64,000 nucleotides of DNA from Piezodorus guildinii (lineage: Eukaryota > Arthropoda > Insecta > Hemiptera > Pentatomidae), in the NCBI GenBank assembly GCA_023052935.1, contig CM041297.1, positions 109,049,563 to 109,113,562 of the forward strand. The letters are read 5' to 3'. Each line of letters opens with the position of its first letter. Positions within the stretch are counted from its first letter, which is position 1. The notes beneath the pieces are model-generated. The model did not search any database and was not told the DNA's origin. It saw nothing but the letters and a program-made list of their open reading frames with translations. Position numbers and translations under genes: made by a program. Of the stretch, positions 1 through 9,589 are shown piece by piece.

Positions 1-60
1 ACGTGTTTCAGAAATAAAAACAGAAAGAAGCTTTATGATGGGACAAGGTCCCCTTATGAA
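1..60 (-). repeat. Possible 3' end of a CR1/L2-like LINE
   Basis: Read on the minus strand, this edge holds a short GGGGACC...GGTCCC-type hairpin next to an A/T-rich tail, like the 3'-terminal hairpin shared by the other CR1/L2-like copies in this window. It is cut by the window edge and is diverged, so the assignment is tentative. Confidence 0.3.
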
Positions 61-477
61 AAAAATAATAATTAGTACTGTACTAAGATACTAACATATA
101 ATTATTTGTAATTTTGCTCTGAATATATCTTAGCAAACAAAAAACAAAAAGGCAGATTTTTTTTTTATATTTGAGTAAGGGCTAATAATTAACCTTTTCC
201 TGTAAATATTCACCACTTAAATTTATATAAAACCTTTGTTCGATGACATGAAGTAATAAAAAAGAGTTATCTAACAATCTCCATAAAGTGTGTCTTCAAA
301 AAGAAAATAGAGTATTAATTATGTGAAACAGCCATAATAGATGGAATAGTCGATAACCATAAAAAAATATGACAAAGTCAGAATTCCAATTGAATTTACA
401 AGAGTTGCAAGAGCGGGAAAAGGCCTTTGTATTACGAATTTGTATATCGTTGAGCCGAATAGCAAGGTACAAAAATG
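61..477. other. AT-rich DNA without recognised gene
   Basis: I see no coding signal, RNA gene or structured repeat. The 66-codon minus-strand open frame here lies in AT-rich sequence and has no recognisable motif. Confidence 0.5.
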
Positions 478-489
478 ATAGTTATAAAA

Positions 490-552
490 GGGGTACTCGC
501 TACGTTTGCTATAGCACATTTTTTGTGCTATAGCAAACGCAGTGAGTACCCC
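490..552. other. Long near-perfect hairpin (29-nt arms)
   Basis: Arms 490-518 and 524-552 are reverse complements apart from two positions and are separated by a 5-nt T-rich loop. Each arm starts or ends with GGGGTACTC. A decayed version of the same hairpin occurs at about 2436-2495, so the palindrome belongs to the repeat. Confidence 0.85.
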
Positions 553-669
553 TGATCCCTTTTTTGTTACGAATGTTTGTTCGTATCGTTACAAACTTGA
601 TTCTAACTTTTGTCAATTTGTAAGGCTATGAATACTTATGTGTCAAAAGAAATTATTTTATAAAAAAAA

Positions 670-1271
670 GGATTATTGACCAAACCCTTTCCTGGAAACC
701 CCATATTGCCCAAATTTCCCGAAGAACAATAAGTACCCTCAAATATTTCCATCGTTCCCGCCATCTTCTTCCACTTTCCATCCGTAATCTCCTTATATCC
801 GCACTTATTTTCCCCCACTTTGACTATTGCTGCTTAGTATATGGTGGCCTCCCGACGGGGCTTGAGGACAGACTAAAACGAATTATGAACATATTATTAA
901 GATTTGTCCTCAGTACTCCGAAGAGGTCTCATGTAACCCATTTTTACGGCGAGTTGAAGTGGCTCCTTCCCCCAATCCGCAGACAATATTTCCTAGGAGC
1001 ATACCTTTACCAAATCATTAACTCCCAACACCTTCCATACATTTACAGTCTCCTCCAATTTAAATCTTCAGTCCATTCACTTGAAACAAGATCCCGCCAT
1101 TCCGACCTTTACTTTCCTACCCATAGAACTAAAACATTTGATCGTTCCTTCCTTGTCCGCTCCTCTACTTTCTGGAATTCTCTACCTACTCTTATCCGCC
1201 ATGCTGCTTCTCTCTCCTCATTCAAATCCCAACTTTTCCAATACGTTTTATTATCCCAAAAAGACGCTTAA
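670..1271 (+). pseudogene. LINE ORF2 C-terminal remnant (copy A)
   Basis: The reading frame runs in two overlapping phases. The first part (about 670-880) reads as the helical segment after the RT core, ending in a FDYC...VYGG-like motif. From 885 to 1271 an open 128-codon stretch contains KRSHVTHFYGELKWL, RRQYFLGAYLYQI and FWNSLPTLIRHA, which match the C-terminus of the longer copy at 17,139-17,675. This is the region downstream of the YADD core; no catalytic residues are present. It is a dead 5'-truncated retrocopy and makes no functional enzyme. Confidence 0.7.
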
Positions 1272-1623
1272 AAACTGTGATATTTATATTACTTACATCA
1301 CACTTTGAAAGTGATATTTGTTCATAGTATATATTTAAACGATGTTATCTATTCATTTATATTTAAGTTTGTTCAACACAATGTTTTCTAGGAATTGTTT
1401 TTATTTTATGTTATCATTGTATATATATTTTTTTCTTGTATATATGTGTGTATATGCGTGAGTAATATACAAACATAAATTAACCCATAAATGTAATTAG
1501 TAGAAATTATGTTCCTTCGGTCTGTCGGCCAGACATGCTGAATACTTAAACTGTACAAAGCTGTTATTCTTAGGGGACCCAGTCCCAGAATAAAAATTAT
1601 TTTCTATTTCTATTTCTATTTCT
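670..1623 (+). mobile_element. 5'-truncated CR1/L2-like LINE, copy A
   Basis: This is the 3' part of a LINE: about 600 bp of reverse-transcriptase C-terminal coding sequence, then an AT-rich 3' UTR, a GGGACCCAGTCCC hairpin at about 1574-1586 followed by AGAATAAA, and a short tandem tail of TTTCTA units up to 1623. The hairpin and tail match copies B to G in this window. It is inserted into the palindrome repeat; the paralogue at 2428-2743 lacks it, so the junctions are set by comparison. The 5' truncation is typical of target-primed reverse transcription. Confidence 0.75.
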
Positions 1624-1743
1624 ATTAAACAATTTTCTCAGCTTGCAAGGATATCTTTAAAATTTAGATTATAATGATTGTACAGTTGTTGTCGAGAACA
1701 AAATTATTAAAATATACAAGAAGATTATAAGTCTAAGGTTTAG

Positions 1744-2427
1744 TCGCGATTGCATTAGAACGATGGGAATAGAATTGACCAATTAATGTGCTCCTTTCTG
1801 AAATGGACTTTTATAAGAGATTGAGGACTTACTTTATGTTTATTTTTCTATTATCTTATATTATTTTTTTTCTTGAATATTGTCTACTAATAACTTGATA
1901 AAATTTTATTTTTACTAACGCTGTCGAATATTATTTTTAATAGATTATTTATTCTTATTAACGGGTTTTGATCAAACATTATTTTAATATTGAAAAAAAA
2001 AAAAATTTGTCTAAATTAATTTTCCTAAATGAGCGTATCCGGCACTATTTATGAGTGTATTATTTGTAAATTATGTATTATCTGTATGTATTATTCATGT
2101 ATTATGGATGTATTAACTTATTATGTAATATGATTATTGTCTATTATGTATTATTATATTTCATAATGTATTCGTTCATTTTGTATTATTATATTTGTTT
2201 TAGTGTATTATTATCATTTGTTATATTGTTCATTATTTATTTAATTAATATTATTATTTAATATTCAACTAAAACCATAATTTATGTTTTTAAAAAACTG
2301 TATTTATAGTGATTTAGGTTATTTTATCTAAGTGTATCTTATACTGAGTGTTATCTGGCACTGATGACCAAGATGTTTTTTGTGCCAATAAATAAAACTA
2401 AAACCAAAAACCAATCCAAACCAAAAA
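1744..2427. other. AT-rich DNA, nothing recognised
   Basis: The stretch is very AT-rich, with runs of TATTAT and a 62-codon low-complexity open frame (2073-2261) that has no protein-like composition. I see no gene or structured repeat. Confidence 0.5.
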
Positions 2428-2743
2428 TGTTTAGTTATAAAAGCGTACTCGCACGTTTTATAGCACATTTTTTGTGCTATAGAAACCAGTGAGTACCTGA
2501 TATCTTTTTTTGTTACGAATGTTTGTTCGAAGTTTACAAACTTGATTCTAAACTTTTGTCAATTTGTAAGGCTATGAATACTTATGTGTCATAAAAATTA
2601 TTTTATTAAAAAATATTAAACAATTTTCTCAGCTTGCAAGGATATCTTTAAAATTATTTAAAATTATTAAATAATGATTGTACAGTTGTTGTCGAGAACA
2701 AAATTATTAAAATATACTAGAAGATTATAAGTCTAAGGTTTAC
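2428..2743 (+). repeat. Palindrome-bearing repeat, copy 2 (empty site)
   Basis: This is the uninterrupted counterpart of 478-660 plus 1624-1743. The hairpin (about 2436-2495) is more decayed, but the right flank continues directly from the TTATTTTATT stretch into ATTAAACAATTTTC, where copy 1 carries the LINE. It therefore shows the pre-insertion arrangement for LINE copy A. Confidence 0.75.
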
Positions 2744-3645
2744 GGAAAGAAGTAACCCACAATATAAACGAAAAGCAAACCGGTCTTAAGAACTAAAAAT
2801 AATTGCTTAAAGTCATGCACGTCTCACTCACTAAGCCAAATAAATGAGATTTAAAATATATTAAAAGGAAAAATCCTGCTAAAGAATTTCCTTAAGGTGT
2901 GCGTGAATAAAATTAAATTAAAAGGGAAAGAAGAAACTATAACATTCCTGAGTCCAACATTCTCTAAGGAGAAAGGGAAGGGAGAAAAAAGGCTTGTAGA
3001 CAAGGGAGAATCTTGTAGGGAGGCCCACTACTAAGGGAGATAGAAAAAAAACAGAAACGCTGAAAGGGGTAATCATTAGCCGGGACTACCACGCCATCTA
3101 TTCGCCGGCAAAGCTGCGTCAGGACGCGAGGCCAGCTCCTTTTCACCACGATTAATCTCTCGCCAGACCGCCTGAGGAGCAATTAAGGTTGAGATCCTAG
3201 GACAGCAGCTATTGTCCTATTTGTCACCACAAATGGAAAAATAGCCAAGAGTCTGGAACTAGGCCACAACTATGCCTTTCTAAAGAAACGAAATAGATAT
3301 TTAAGTGAATCCCCTATCCCTTTCCCTAAAACAAGAAATATAAAAGAAATACCATGAAAATATTAGTATAATGCTTTAAAAAAATGAATTCATTAATAAT
3401 AGGAAGAAAGTCATTTATATCGTATAACCCCAATTCACATTTACTTGTTTGTTGTAGTAATATATTTGTACGGTTCAATAAATAATTTTTTTTTAAAACT
3501 GACAGAGGATGGACGAATCTGATATAGGACGTCCTAAAACCCGTAAAACCACTTTTAAAAAAAATATATTATACGCATATTACACGTGCACTATAACACA
3601 TACCAACAATATATATAAATGACATAGTAACATACGTATATTATA
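2744..3645. other. Unassigned DNA with a GC-rich patch at 3060-3260
   Basis: Most of this is plain AT-rich sequence. At about 3060-3260 the GC content rises sharply. On the minus strand a pyrimidine-rich stretch ending in CTCCTCAG precedes an open frame with VWREINRGEKELASRP that soon meets a stop. This could be an old exon or part of an unrecognised repeat; I do not recognise the peptide. A short motif ending in CAATAAATAA near 3425-3490 resembles LINE 3' ends at 15,050 and 15,310. Confidence 0.3.
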
Positions 3646-4760
3646 ACCTTTTCATTATTACTTTCACTTACTATATATAGTAAGGGGAAGTATTGCAATC
3701 ATGAAAATTTTCGAATTCCAGATTGCAACGGAAATACACGTTTACTTAGTAGGTCCCTTGAGTGTGTTAACTCCCGGACGGAAACGGTAAGTCCTATGAA
3801 ACTGAAATTTCATATTTAAGACAACTATACGCCCGAGACGTGACAACACTTTTTTCATCAAAATGAACTTACCATAAGAGGCACTTTATACTATGCATTT
3901 TGCACCTTTTTTCGATTTTCTCGAAAACAGTTCCGACGATTTTGATTAAACTCGCTATATCGATGTAAAATTTAATCGGCTTTAATATCATGTAGGTTTT
4001 ATTCTGATTAAAATGGTCTGACAGGGCTTAAATGCCGATATTTTCTTTCCCTAAAGTACCTTCAATTTTGTAGCTTCAATAAAAATAACTATATTATCTT
4101 GTTAACGTTGATGAAAAACAGGTAAATAAATAAATTGAATAAATTCGATACCCAACTAAAGGAGAAAACAGAAAAAAATATTTTTTTAATGCAATTTTTT
4201 GTTTTTGAACATAAGAGCAGTAATATACATGTATAATATACCGTTGGAATAGCTAAAGATTATAGAAAAATATTATCTCACACACAGCTTTTAAAAGTAA
4301 TTGAGAGTGATGAAATGAACATAAACTAATGATTATTTAGGATCACTTGTATGGTGGTTAGCGTAACACCTCTATGCAAAAGTCACGGTTCAAACCCGCA
4401 GTGGTCCCAGGATTTTTAATGGAGTAAAAATCTTAGTACGCCGTCCTTCGATGGACGTTAAAGGTGTCCGAGCCTTTGCGATGTCAGTACTCGTTAAGAT
4501 CCTATCCTAATAAAACCTGATAGCAAATTTAGGATCCCACTGTAGCATTGTCGATTAGCCATAGTACATAAGTGACGTTAAATAAATAACCAAACTGATA
4601 TTTAATAAAATATAATAATTTTTAATGAAACACATGTTTCTATAGAAATTCATTTAATTAATCTTTATATTTTTACGTATTTCTATCTCTACTGAAAATT
4701 CTTTCATTGATTTTAAAAATGGAGCTAAGTGAAAGGTCGTGTGTTGCCTGCACCAGATTT
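3646..4760 (+). repeat. R880 repeat, copy 1 (interrupted by a SINE)
   Basis: Non-coding repeat of about 0.86 kb after removing the SINE at 4340-4595. It starts with CTTTCACTTACTATATATAG and ends near GTGAAAGGTCGTGTGTTGCC followed by a T run. The copy at 52,255-53,135 on the minus strand matches along its length, including the CAGGGCTTAAATGCCG segment. The ends share a short inverted motif (ACTTTCACTTAC), suggesting a non-autonomous DNA element, but the tail beyond one end is unmatched, so the class is uncertain. Confidence 0.65.
4340..4595 (+). mobile_element. tRNA-derived SINE, copy S1
   Basis: The head resembles a tRNA promoter: a GTGGTTAGCGTAAC box A-like segment, then GGTTCAAACCC (box B). 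The body contains ATCCTATCCTAATAAAACCT, and the tail is GTGACGTTAAATAAATAA. Flanks TGATTATTTA and TGATATTTAA form an imperfect target-site duplication. The orthologous position in the R880 copy at 52.4 kb has no SINE. The body matches six other copies in this window. Confidence 0.8.
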
Positions 4761-5029
4761 TTTTTTTTTTAGTCAAATGTTCCATTGCGTATCTAGTTTC
4801 CCTCCACAACAAAAAATTTAAAGAAAACATCAGTTGAATACTATTTGAAAAATTGAGTAATTAATAATTGTGAAAGTCTTCTCATTTCCGAGAAAACTAC
4901 GTCCCTTGTATGTAAACATTAACTATAAGAACTACCCTATTATTCAGTACACAAAACTAATTAGGAAATAATAAAGAAGATTAGAAAGGAGTAGGCCTTT
5001 CAACAAATTATTATTTTTACTCATATTTA

Positions 5030-5570
5030 CTTTTCCTTACATATATGAACGATATATAAGAGAAAGTACTGCGATCATGAAAACTTTCGAATTTCTCTTC
5101 ACACTCAAGGGAAATAGACTTTTTAGAGTCCCGTAAAAATGTCTAATATTTAAATGGAATAAAGACTTTTTAGGGTCCCGTAAAAACGTCTATTTTTTTA
5201 CGATTCACTAAAAAACCGTTTTAACGATTAAACTTACTTTATTAATGCAACATTTAATGAGTTTTAATGCCATGTAGATTTCATTCCGATAATGTCGATA
5301 TTTTAATTTGTGTGTTAAAAAAAAATTAACCTTTTCATCTTGTAAGGCATTGGAAAACAACGGATAAATATAAAATATGAAATAATTTAATTACCAACTA
5401 TGGGAGAAAAGTGCAAACATGTTTATATAGATTTTTTTGTAACATAAGAATAGTAACATGGATGTGTAAAACTCAGTTGGAAAGCCAAATATTTACAAAA
5501 AATGTAATCTTAAATACAAATTTGTATGTGGTAATGGAGATTGATGAAAAATTAATTCAACTATCTCATT
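5030..5570 (+). repeat. R880 repeat, copy 2 (partial, decayed)
   Basis: Shares with copy 1 the order: TACTTTTCCTTAC terminal motif, AGTACTGCGATCATGAAAAC, a CCCGTAAAAA segment, and later a TTAATGCCATGTAG segment. An internal stretch of AGACTTTTTAGxGTCCCGTAAAAA is tandemly duplicated. No coding capacity. Confidence 0.55.
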
Positions 5571-5837
5571 TTTAATGTAATAATTCAAACTCTAACCTTA
5601 CTTTTAAGTTCTTAAATTGTTTTCAACAACAACATTGAGTAAAACGCGCACTAGATTTTTAATAAATAGGATTTAAATTATTTAAATACTGTTTTTCTAA
5701 ATGAAAAAAACAATGACGAAATTCCAGAAACCTTGAAACGCCTTCTTATTCCATAACAATTTTTATTTTTTTGGAATGGCTTCATATAATTTATCTAGCG
5801 ATCTCTCTTGGTATCGATATGATATACTTTAAGATTG

Positions 5838-6122
5838 TTTGTTTATTTATTTAACGTCACTTTATGCTACTATGGCTAATCGGACGATGCTACAGTGGGA
5901 GTCCTAAATTTTGCCTATCCAGGTTTTATTAGGATAGGGATCTTTAACGAGTATCTCACATCGCACAGGCTCGGGACCACCTTTTAACGTCCCCTCCGAA
6001 GGACGGCATAACTAAGGATTTTTTACTCCCATTAAAAAATCCTAGGACTACTTGCGGGTTTGAACCCGTGACCTTTGGCATAGGAGGCTGTTATGCTAAC
6101 CACCCAGCTACAAGTGATCCCG
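5838..6122 (-). mobile_element. tRNA-derived SINE, copy S2 (full length)
   Basis: On the minus strand it begins GGGATCACTTGTAGCTGGGT, continues with GGTTAGCATAAC (box A region) and GGTTCAAACCCGC (box B), and ends in GTGACGTTAAATAAATAAAC. It is flanked by a perfect 12-bp target-site duplication ACTTTAAGATTG (5826-5837 and 6123-6134). This is the best-preserved copy in the window. The related locus at about 7262-7290 is uninterrupted. Confidence 0.88.
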
Positions 6123-6732
6123 ACTTTAAGATTGATACAGAAGATGGCCTCTGGATTTACTAACTTAAATAAACATTGAAGTTCTACCGCTGGGTAATTT
6201 CTTCACAAGCCTTTTCACGACCTTTTATTATAATTAAACAATTTTAGTTGTAGTATTTATGTTATATATAGTTGTAAAATTCAATAAAATATAAATTTAA
6301 AACAGATTGAAACAGTATGCTGTCGTGCCCTAATAAACTCAAGCGAATTAATGCCGATACCCCTCTTTATTTCATTATTAACATAATATAGATTGAAACT
6401 GGAGATTTTAAACTAATTAGATTCAAATATCTAAAGCATATTTATAATGATGAAAATAAAAAAAGTTGTCTCTATAATAAACTACAATACTTAATAAAAA
6501 AAATCCAGAAGCACTATGTGATTATAATAAATAAAAGCGAATGTTTCCCACCATAAACATTGCAATTTAAGGAAATAACTAGGAATAGAGAAGAATTAAA
6601 CCTCTCATTGGTTGCATTATACTTAGCTCCGAGCAGAAAAAGGTTTTGACAAACGATGAGTCAACTAAAAAGACCTTTCGCGGGAAAGTGATAATTGCCA
6701 ATTTAAACTATTAGATCTTAATAAAAACATTG

Positions 6733-6737
<5 letters not shown>

Positions 6738-6800
<63 letters not shown>
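6738..6800. repeat. (TA)n microsatellite
   Basis: About 60 bp of nearly pure TA dinucleotide, broken by one TACATA. Confidence 0.9.
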
Positions 6801-7381
6801 ATATAGAAAAAGGTAGAATATTTTAAAATCTCGACAATGTTAGTTGAAGTCTAGAAAGGCAGGGAATGTTGGATTTCAAAGATTTCAGCGAGACATAGAA
6901 ACACAAGTAACAAGTCGAGTTTTGCATTTTAAAGCCCTTTAATTCGTCGTTTTTGAGATAACAGTCCTATCCATGGCCCTATGCCAAGTTGGTTAAGGGT
7001 CGTAATCATGATAACTTCCTACCCATGAAAACAAGTTGAATCCACGATATTTTAAAAAACTACAACAATAAGAGTGAGGATGAAAAAACTAAGGAAAATT
7101 ATAAAATATAACTAATTTTATTGGTATGCCCAAGATTAAATTAAATATTAAAACAATGACGAAACCCCGGAAACCTTACAACGCCTTATTATTCCAGCCA
7201 ATTTCGATTTTTGTTACATGCCTTTATATAATTTACCTATCGATCTCCCTTTTTTTTTTCTATATGATAGACTTTAACATTGATACAGTATGCTGTGGTG
7301 TAACTCGTGGTGGCCGTAGAAACTCAAGCTAAGTAGAAAAGATACACCTCTGTTTTTCATTATTAACATAATATAGATTAA

Positions 7382-7790
7382 CCTGTTAACCGGGGAATTC
7401 CCTTTTTAATTAAGCAGCATATAACGGGCGCGAATTCTTTCACTAGGACGTGTCAGTACGTCACGCCCGGAGAAACGTAATTTCATATTATTACTTTAAA
7501 ATAAATGAAAATACTATACAAATTATATGTCTTCGTTGAGAAAATAACGTGCTCGTCACTTCTCATCCATAACACGTCCACCGCTCACAATAGCGAAATG
7601 ATACTGATTTTCTCCGCATCTTAAATTCATGTCGAAACATGTATCGATGACTAATACCTTTGTTGTACGAAACTATACGTCCCACCCGTTCCAGGGCGCA
7701 ACACATATTTGAAGGGCGTATTTATACGTCGTACACGTACACGCTGTAATTTACGTTTGACGTATTTATACGTTCCGCCCGGTTAACAGG
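7382..7790. mobile_element. piggyBac-type MITE with TTAA duplication
   Basis: The 409-bp element has 13-bp terminal inverted repeats CCTGTTAACCGGG, flanked on both sides by TTAA (7378-7381 and 7791-7794). TTAA target duplication with C-rich short inverted ends is the signature of the piggyBac superfamily. The interior is GC-richer than its surroundings, with several ACGTCxx and TATTTATACG motifs, but it encodes no transposase. A non-autonomous element is the best reading. Confidence 0.75.
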
Positions 7791-7893
7791 TTAATACTGT
7801 ATTTGAAAACAAATTGAACTCATTATATTTTTAAAAACTGCGACAATTAGAGTGAGGATGAAATAAATTAAAGAAAATAATGAAATATAACTT

Positions 7894-8601
7894 TTTGTTC
7901 GATAATTATCAGGCCGATTTTCAAAAGAAATCCTTGGATATTTTATTGTATTTTATCCTTTTTTATTATTGGATATTGATAATATCTCCGTCCTACATAA
8001 GGAAGAAAACATAAATAAACGGAGAATCATAGAATCAATTTATATAACAAAAAATTTAGAAAAATCAGTTAACCACCAAACAGACGTTGACAACATAAAC
8101 ACCTTTTATGCAAGTACTATCGAGAGAGTAAATATATAAATCCTTTGGCATCCCCACCCCAAGTTCAGTCGCGCACGTGAACACCTAAAAGGCGGCCGAA
8201 AACTGTTAAGTAAGTTAGAAAAAATGTTTCTTTTCTTTTTTGAATAAATAGATCCCCTTTTTCAATGGATGATGAAAAATAATATGATATTTTTGAATAC
8301 AGGTTTTTTTGAAAAATGACATTTTAAAAAAATTATGACGACGCTGCTGAAAAGCGGAAAAATGATAGGATAATTAGGATGGATATGCATGGTAGGTGAC
8401 ATAATTATTAAAAATAATTTATTATATGTTGTTGTAATTGAATTGTTGGAAATATATAAATGCAATGAGATTTTAATTGATTACAGAAGCTTGAAAATGG
8501 CCCTAGAGGCTGAAACGTCGCGATGACTTGAATAAATAAATTGTTTTAAAAAAATATCCAAGGATTTCTTTTGAAAATCGGCCTGATAATTATCGAACAA
8601 A
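7894..8601. mobile_element. 708-bp element with perfect 51-bp inverted ends
   Basis: Positions 7894-7944 and 8551-8601 are exact reverse complements over 51 bp. The interior holds no significant reading frame. Near the right end is GGCCCTAGAGGCTGAAACGTCG followed closely by AATAAATAAATTG; this resembles the stem II plus GAAAC part of hammerhead-like motifs known from Penelope-like elements, but the CUGANGA box is not intact. It could be a MITE or a derivative of a retroelement with inverted terminal repeats; the target duplication is unclear. Confidence 0.7.
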
Positions 8602-8699
8602 TATTCAAACAAAAGAAAAACAACGACAATGATGTGAAATATAACTATTTATATGAAATATAAATTTTATGGACATTCCCAGGATTAAATTACGTATAT

Positions 8700-8900
8700 G
8701 TTTTTTTTTTTTTGGGGGGGGGAGAGGTTAAAGGCGTGAAACCCTAACTTTATGGTTTCCTCTCTATTAACCAGTACTGTTGAAATATTTGGGTTTAGTC
8801 CAATTTTATTCAGGTGTAATAAATAATATGGGCATTCTTCAAAAATATGTCGAACGGGGACGGTTCCATCACATAGCATTGGGGCACGGACTGCTTATAC
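8700..8900 (-). pseudogene. Fragment of an RNase H-bearing LINE ORF2 C-terminus
   Basis: A 64-codon minus-strand frame reads CDGTVPVRHIFEECPYY and continues with LNKIGLNPNISTVLVN. This is the Cys/His knuckle after the RNase H domain of I-clade LINEs (compare CEQCNVPITIKHLLTDC in the element at 31.9 kb). The fragment is isolated, with no upstream RT. It is a decayed remnant. Confidence 0.45.
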
Positions 8901-8980
8901 GAAAAAATACGTATATGTTTTTCTTTTTGTCCCATCAATTAATGACGAAATGGTTGAATTATCCTGTAGGTTAATTTTTC

Positions 8981-9544
8981 TAACCTTAGTGAGTGATAAT
9001 GATTCATTCCTACGGAATTTCACAAAATTAATTTCAACCCGCCCTACAAACTATCGTCATGTGCTGTAGCTGATGTTATTGACATAGTCACTTAACTGAC
9101 AAAAAAAAAAAAGGGTTATAACTTTATTAAAAGTATCCATTAGAATGTTTAGAATAAGACCACTAAACCAAAGATCTTGTGAAGCAAAAAAAAAAAAATC
9201 CATTAACAAGTAAATAATATTGAAAATGGAATTCTTGTTTTCAAGATATTAATCCCTTTCTAAGTTTTCCTTTTCGTTTCGAAATAATGGTTTACCCGTC
9301 TAAAAAGAAATGGGATCCATTAGTGGCCTAAGTATAAATATATTATTTTTCAGGTTAATGGATGTAGGCATAAACAAACAAAATGAATGGCGGGTCATCT
9401 TAGGAGCCTTCAAGTCAAGAGATGGGTCTTAAATAACAAATGCGCCAACGGCAGTAATTAATATACTCAGGGTCAATCCATTAACTCACCACTCCTTCAA
9501 AAAAAATAAAATAAAATAACAATAAATATATATAACAGGATAGT
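8981..9544. other. AT-rich DNA, nothing recognised
   Basis: A-rich homopolymer runs and simple sequence only. The last part may be 3' flank or tail of the Jockey-like element that follows. Confidence 0.45.
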
Positions 9545-9589
9545 GAGAAAAATATACATAAATATAAAAATACGATTAGGGTGATGGAT

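Larger units (their letters stand above)
478..1743 (+). repeat. Palindrome-bearing repeat, copy 1, split by a LINE
   Basis: Sequence at 478-660 and 1624-1743 matches 2428-2743 almost base for base, but here the two halves are separated by about 0.95 kb of LINE (670-1623). Shared landmarks are a long hairpin (490-552), a stretch containing TTGTCAATTTGTAAGGCTAT, and, after the LINE, a stretch with TTTTCTCAGCTTGCAAGG and GTTGTCGAGAACAAAATTA. It has no coding potential. It is likely an old non-autonomous element or a dispersed duplication. Its class is unknown: no clear terminal inverted repeat spans both ends. Confidence 0.7.
5640..8700. repeat. Nested, partly tandem old repeat array
   Basis: Several segments recur within these 3 kb: AACAATGACGAAA...CCTTxxAACGCCTT at about 5710 and 7155; CAGTATGCTGT...CTTTATTTCATTATTAACATAATATAGATT at about 6315 and 7285; and GAGTGAGGATGAA...GAAATATAACT at about 7070, 7850 and 8630. 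An old repeat unit was duplicated here and then invaded by a SINE (5838-6122), a TTAA-flanked MITE (7382-7790) and a 708-bp inverted-repeat element (7894-8601). The unit itself has no recognised coding sequence. Confidence 0.55.

Noticed and set aside
5838..6122. tRNA gene cluster
   Set aside because: The tRNA-like heads are followed by a common 200-bp body and an AAATAAATAAAC tail, and are flanked by target duplications, so they are SINEs.
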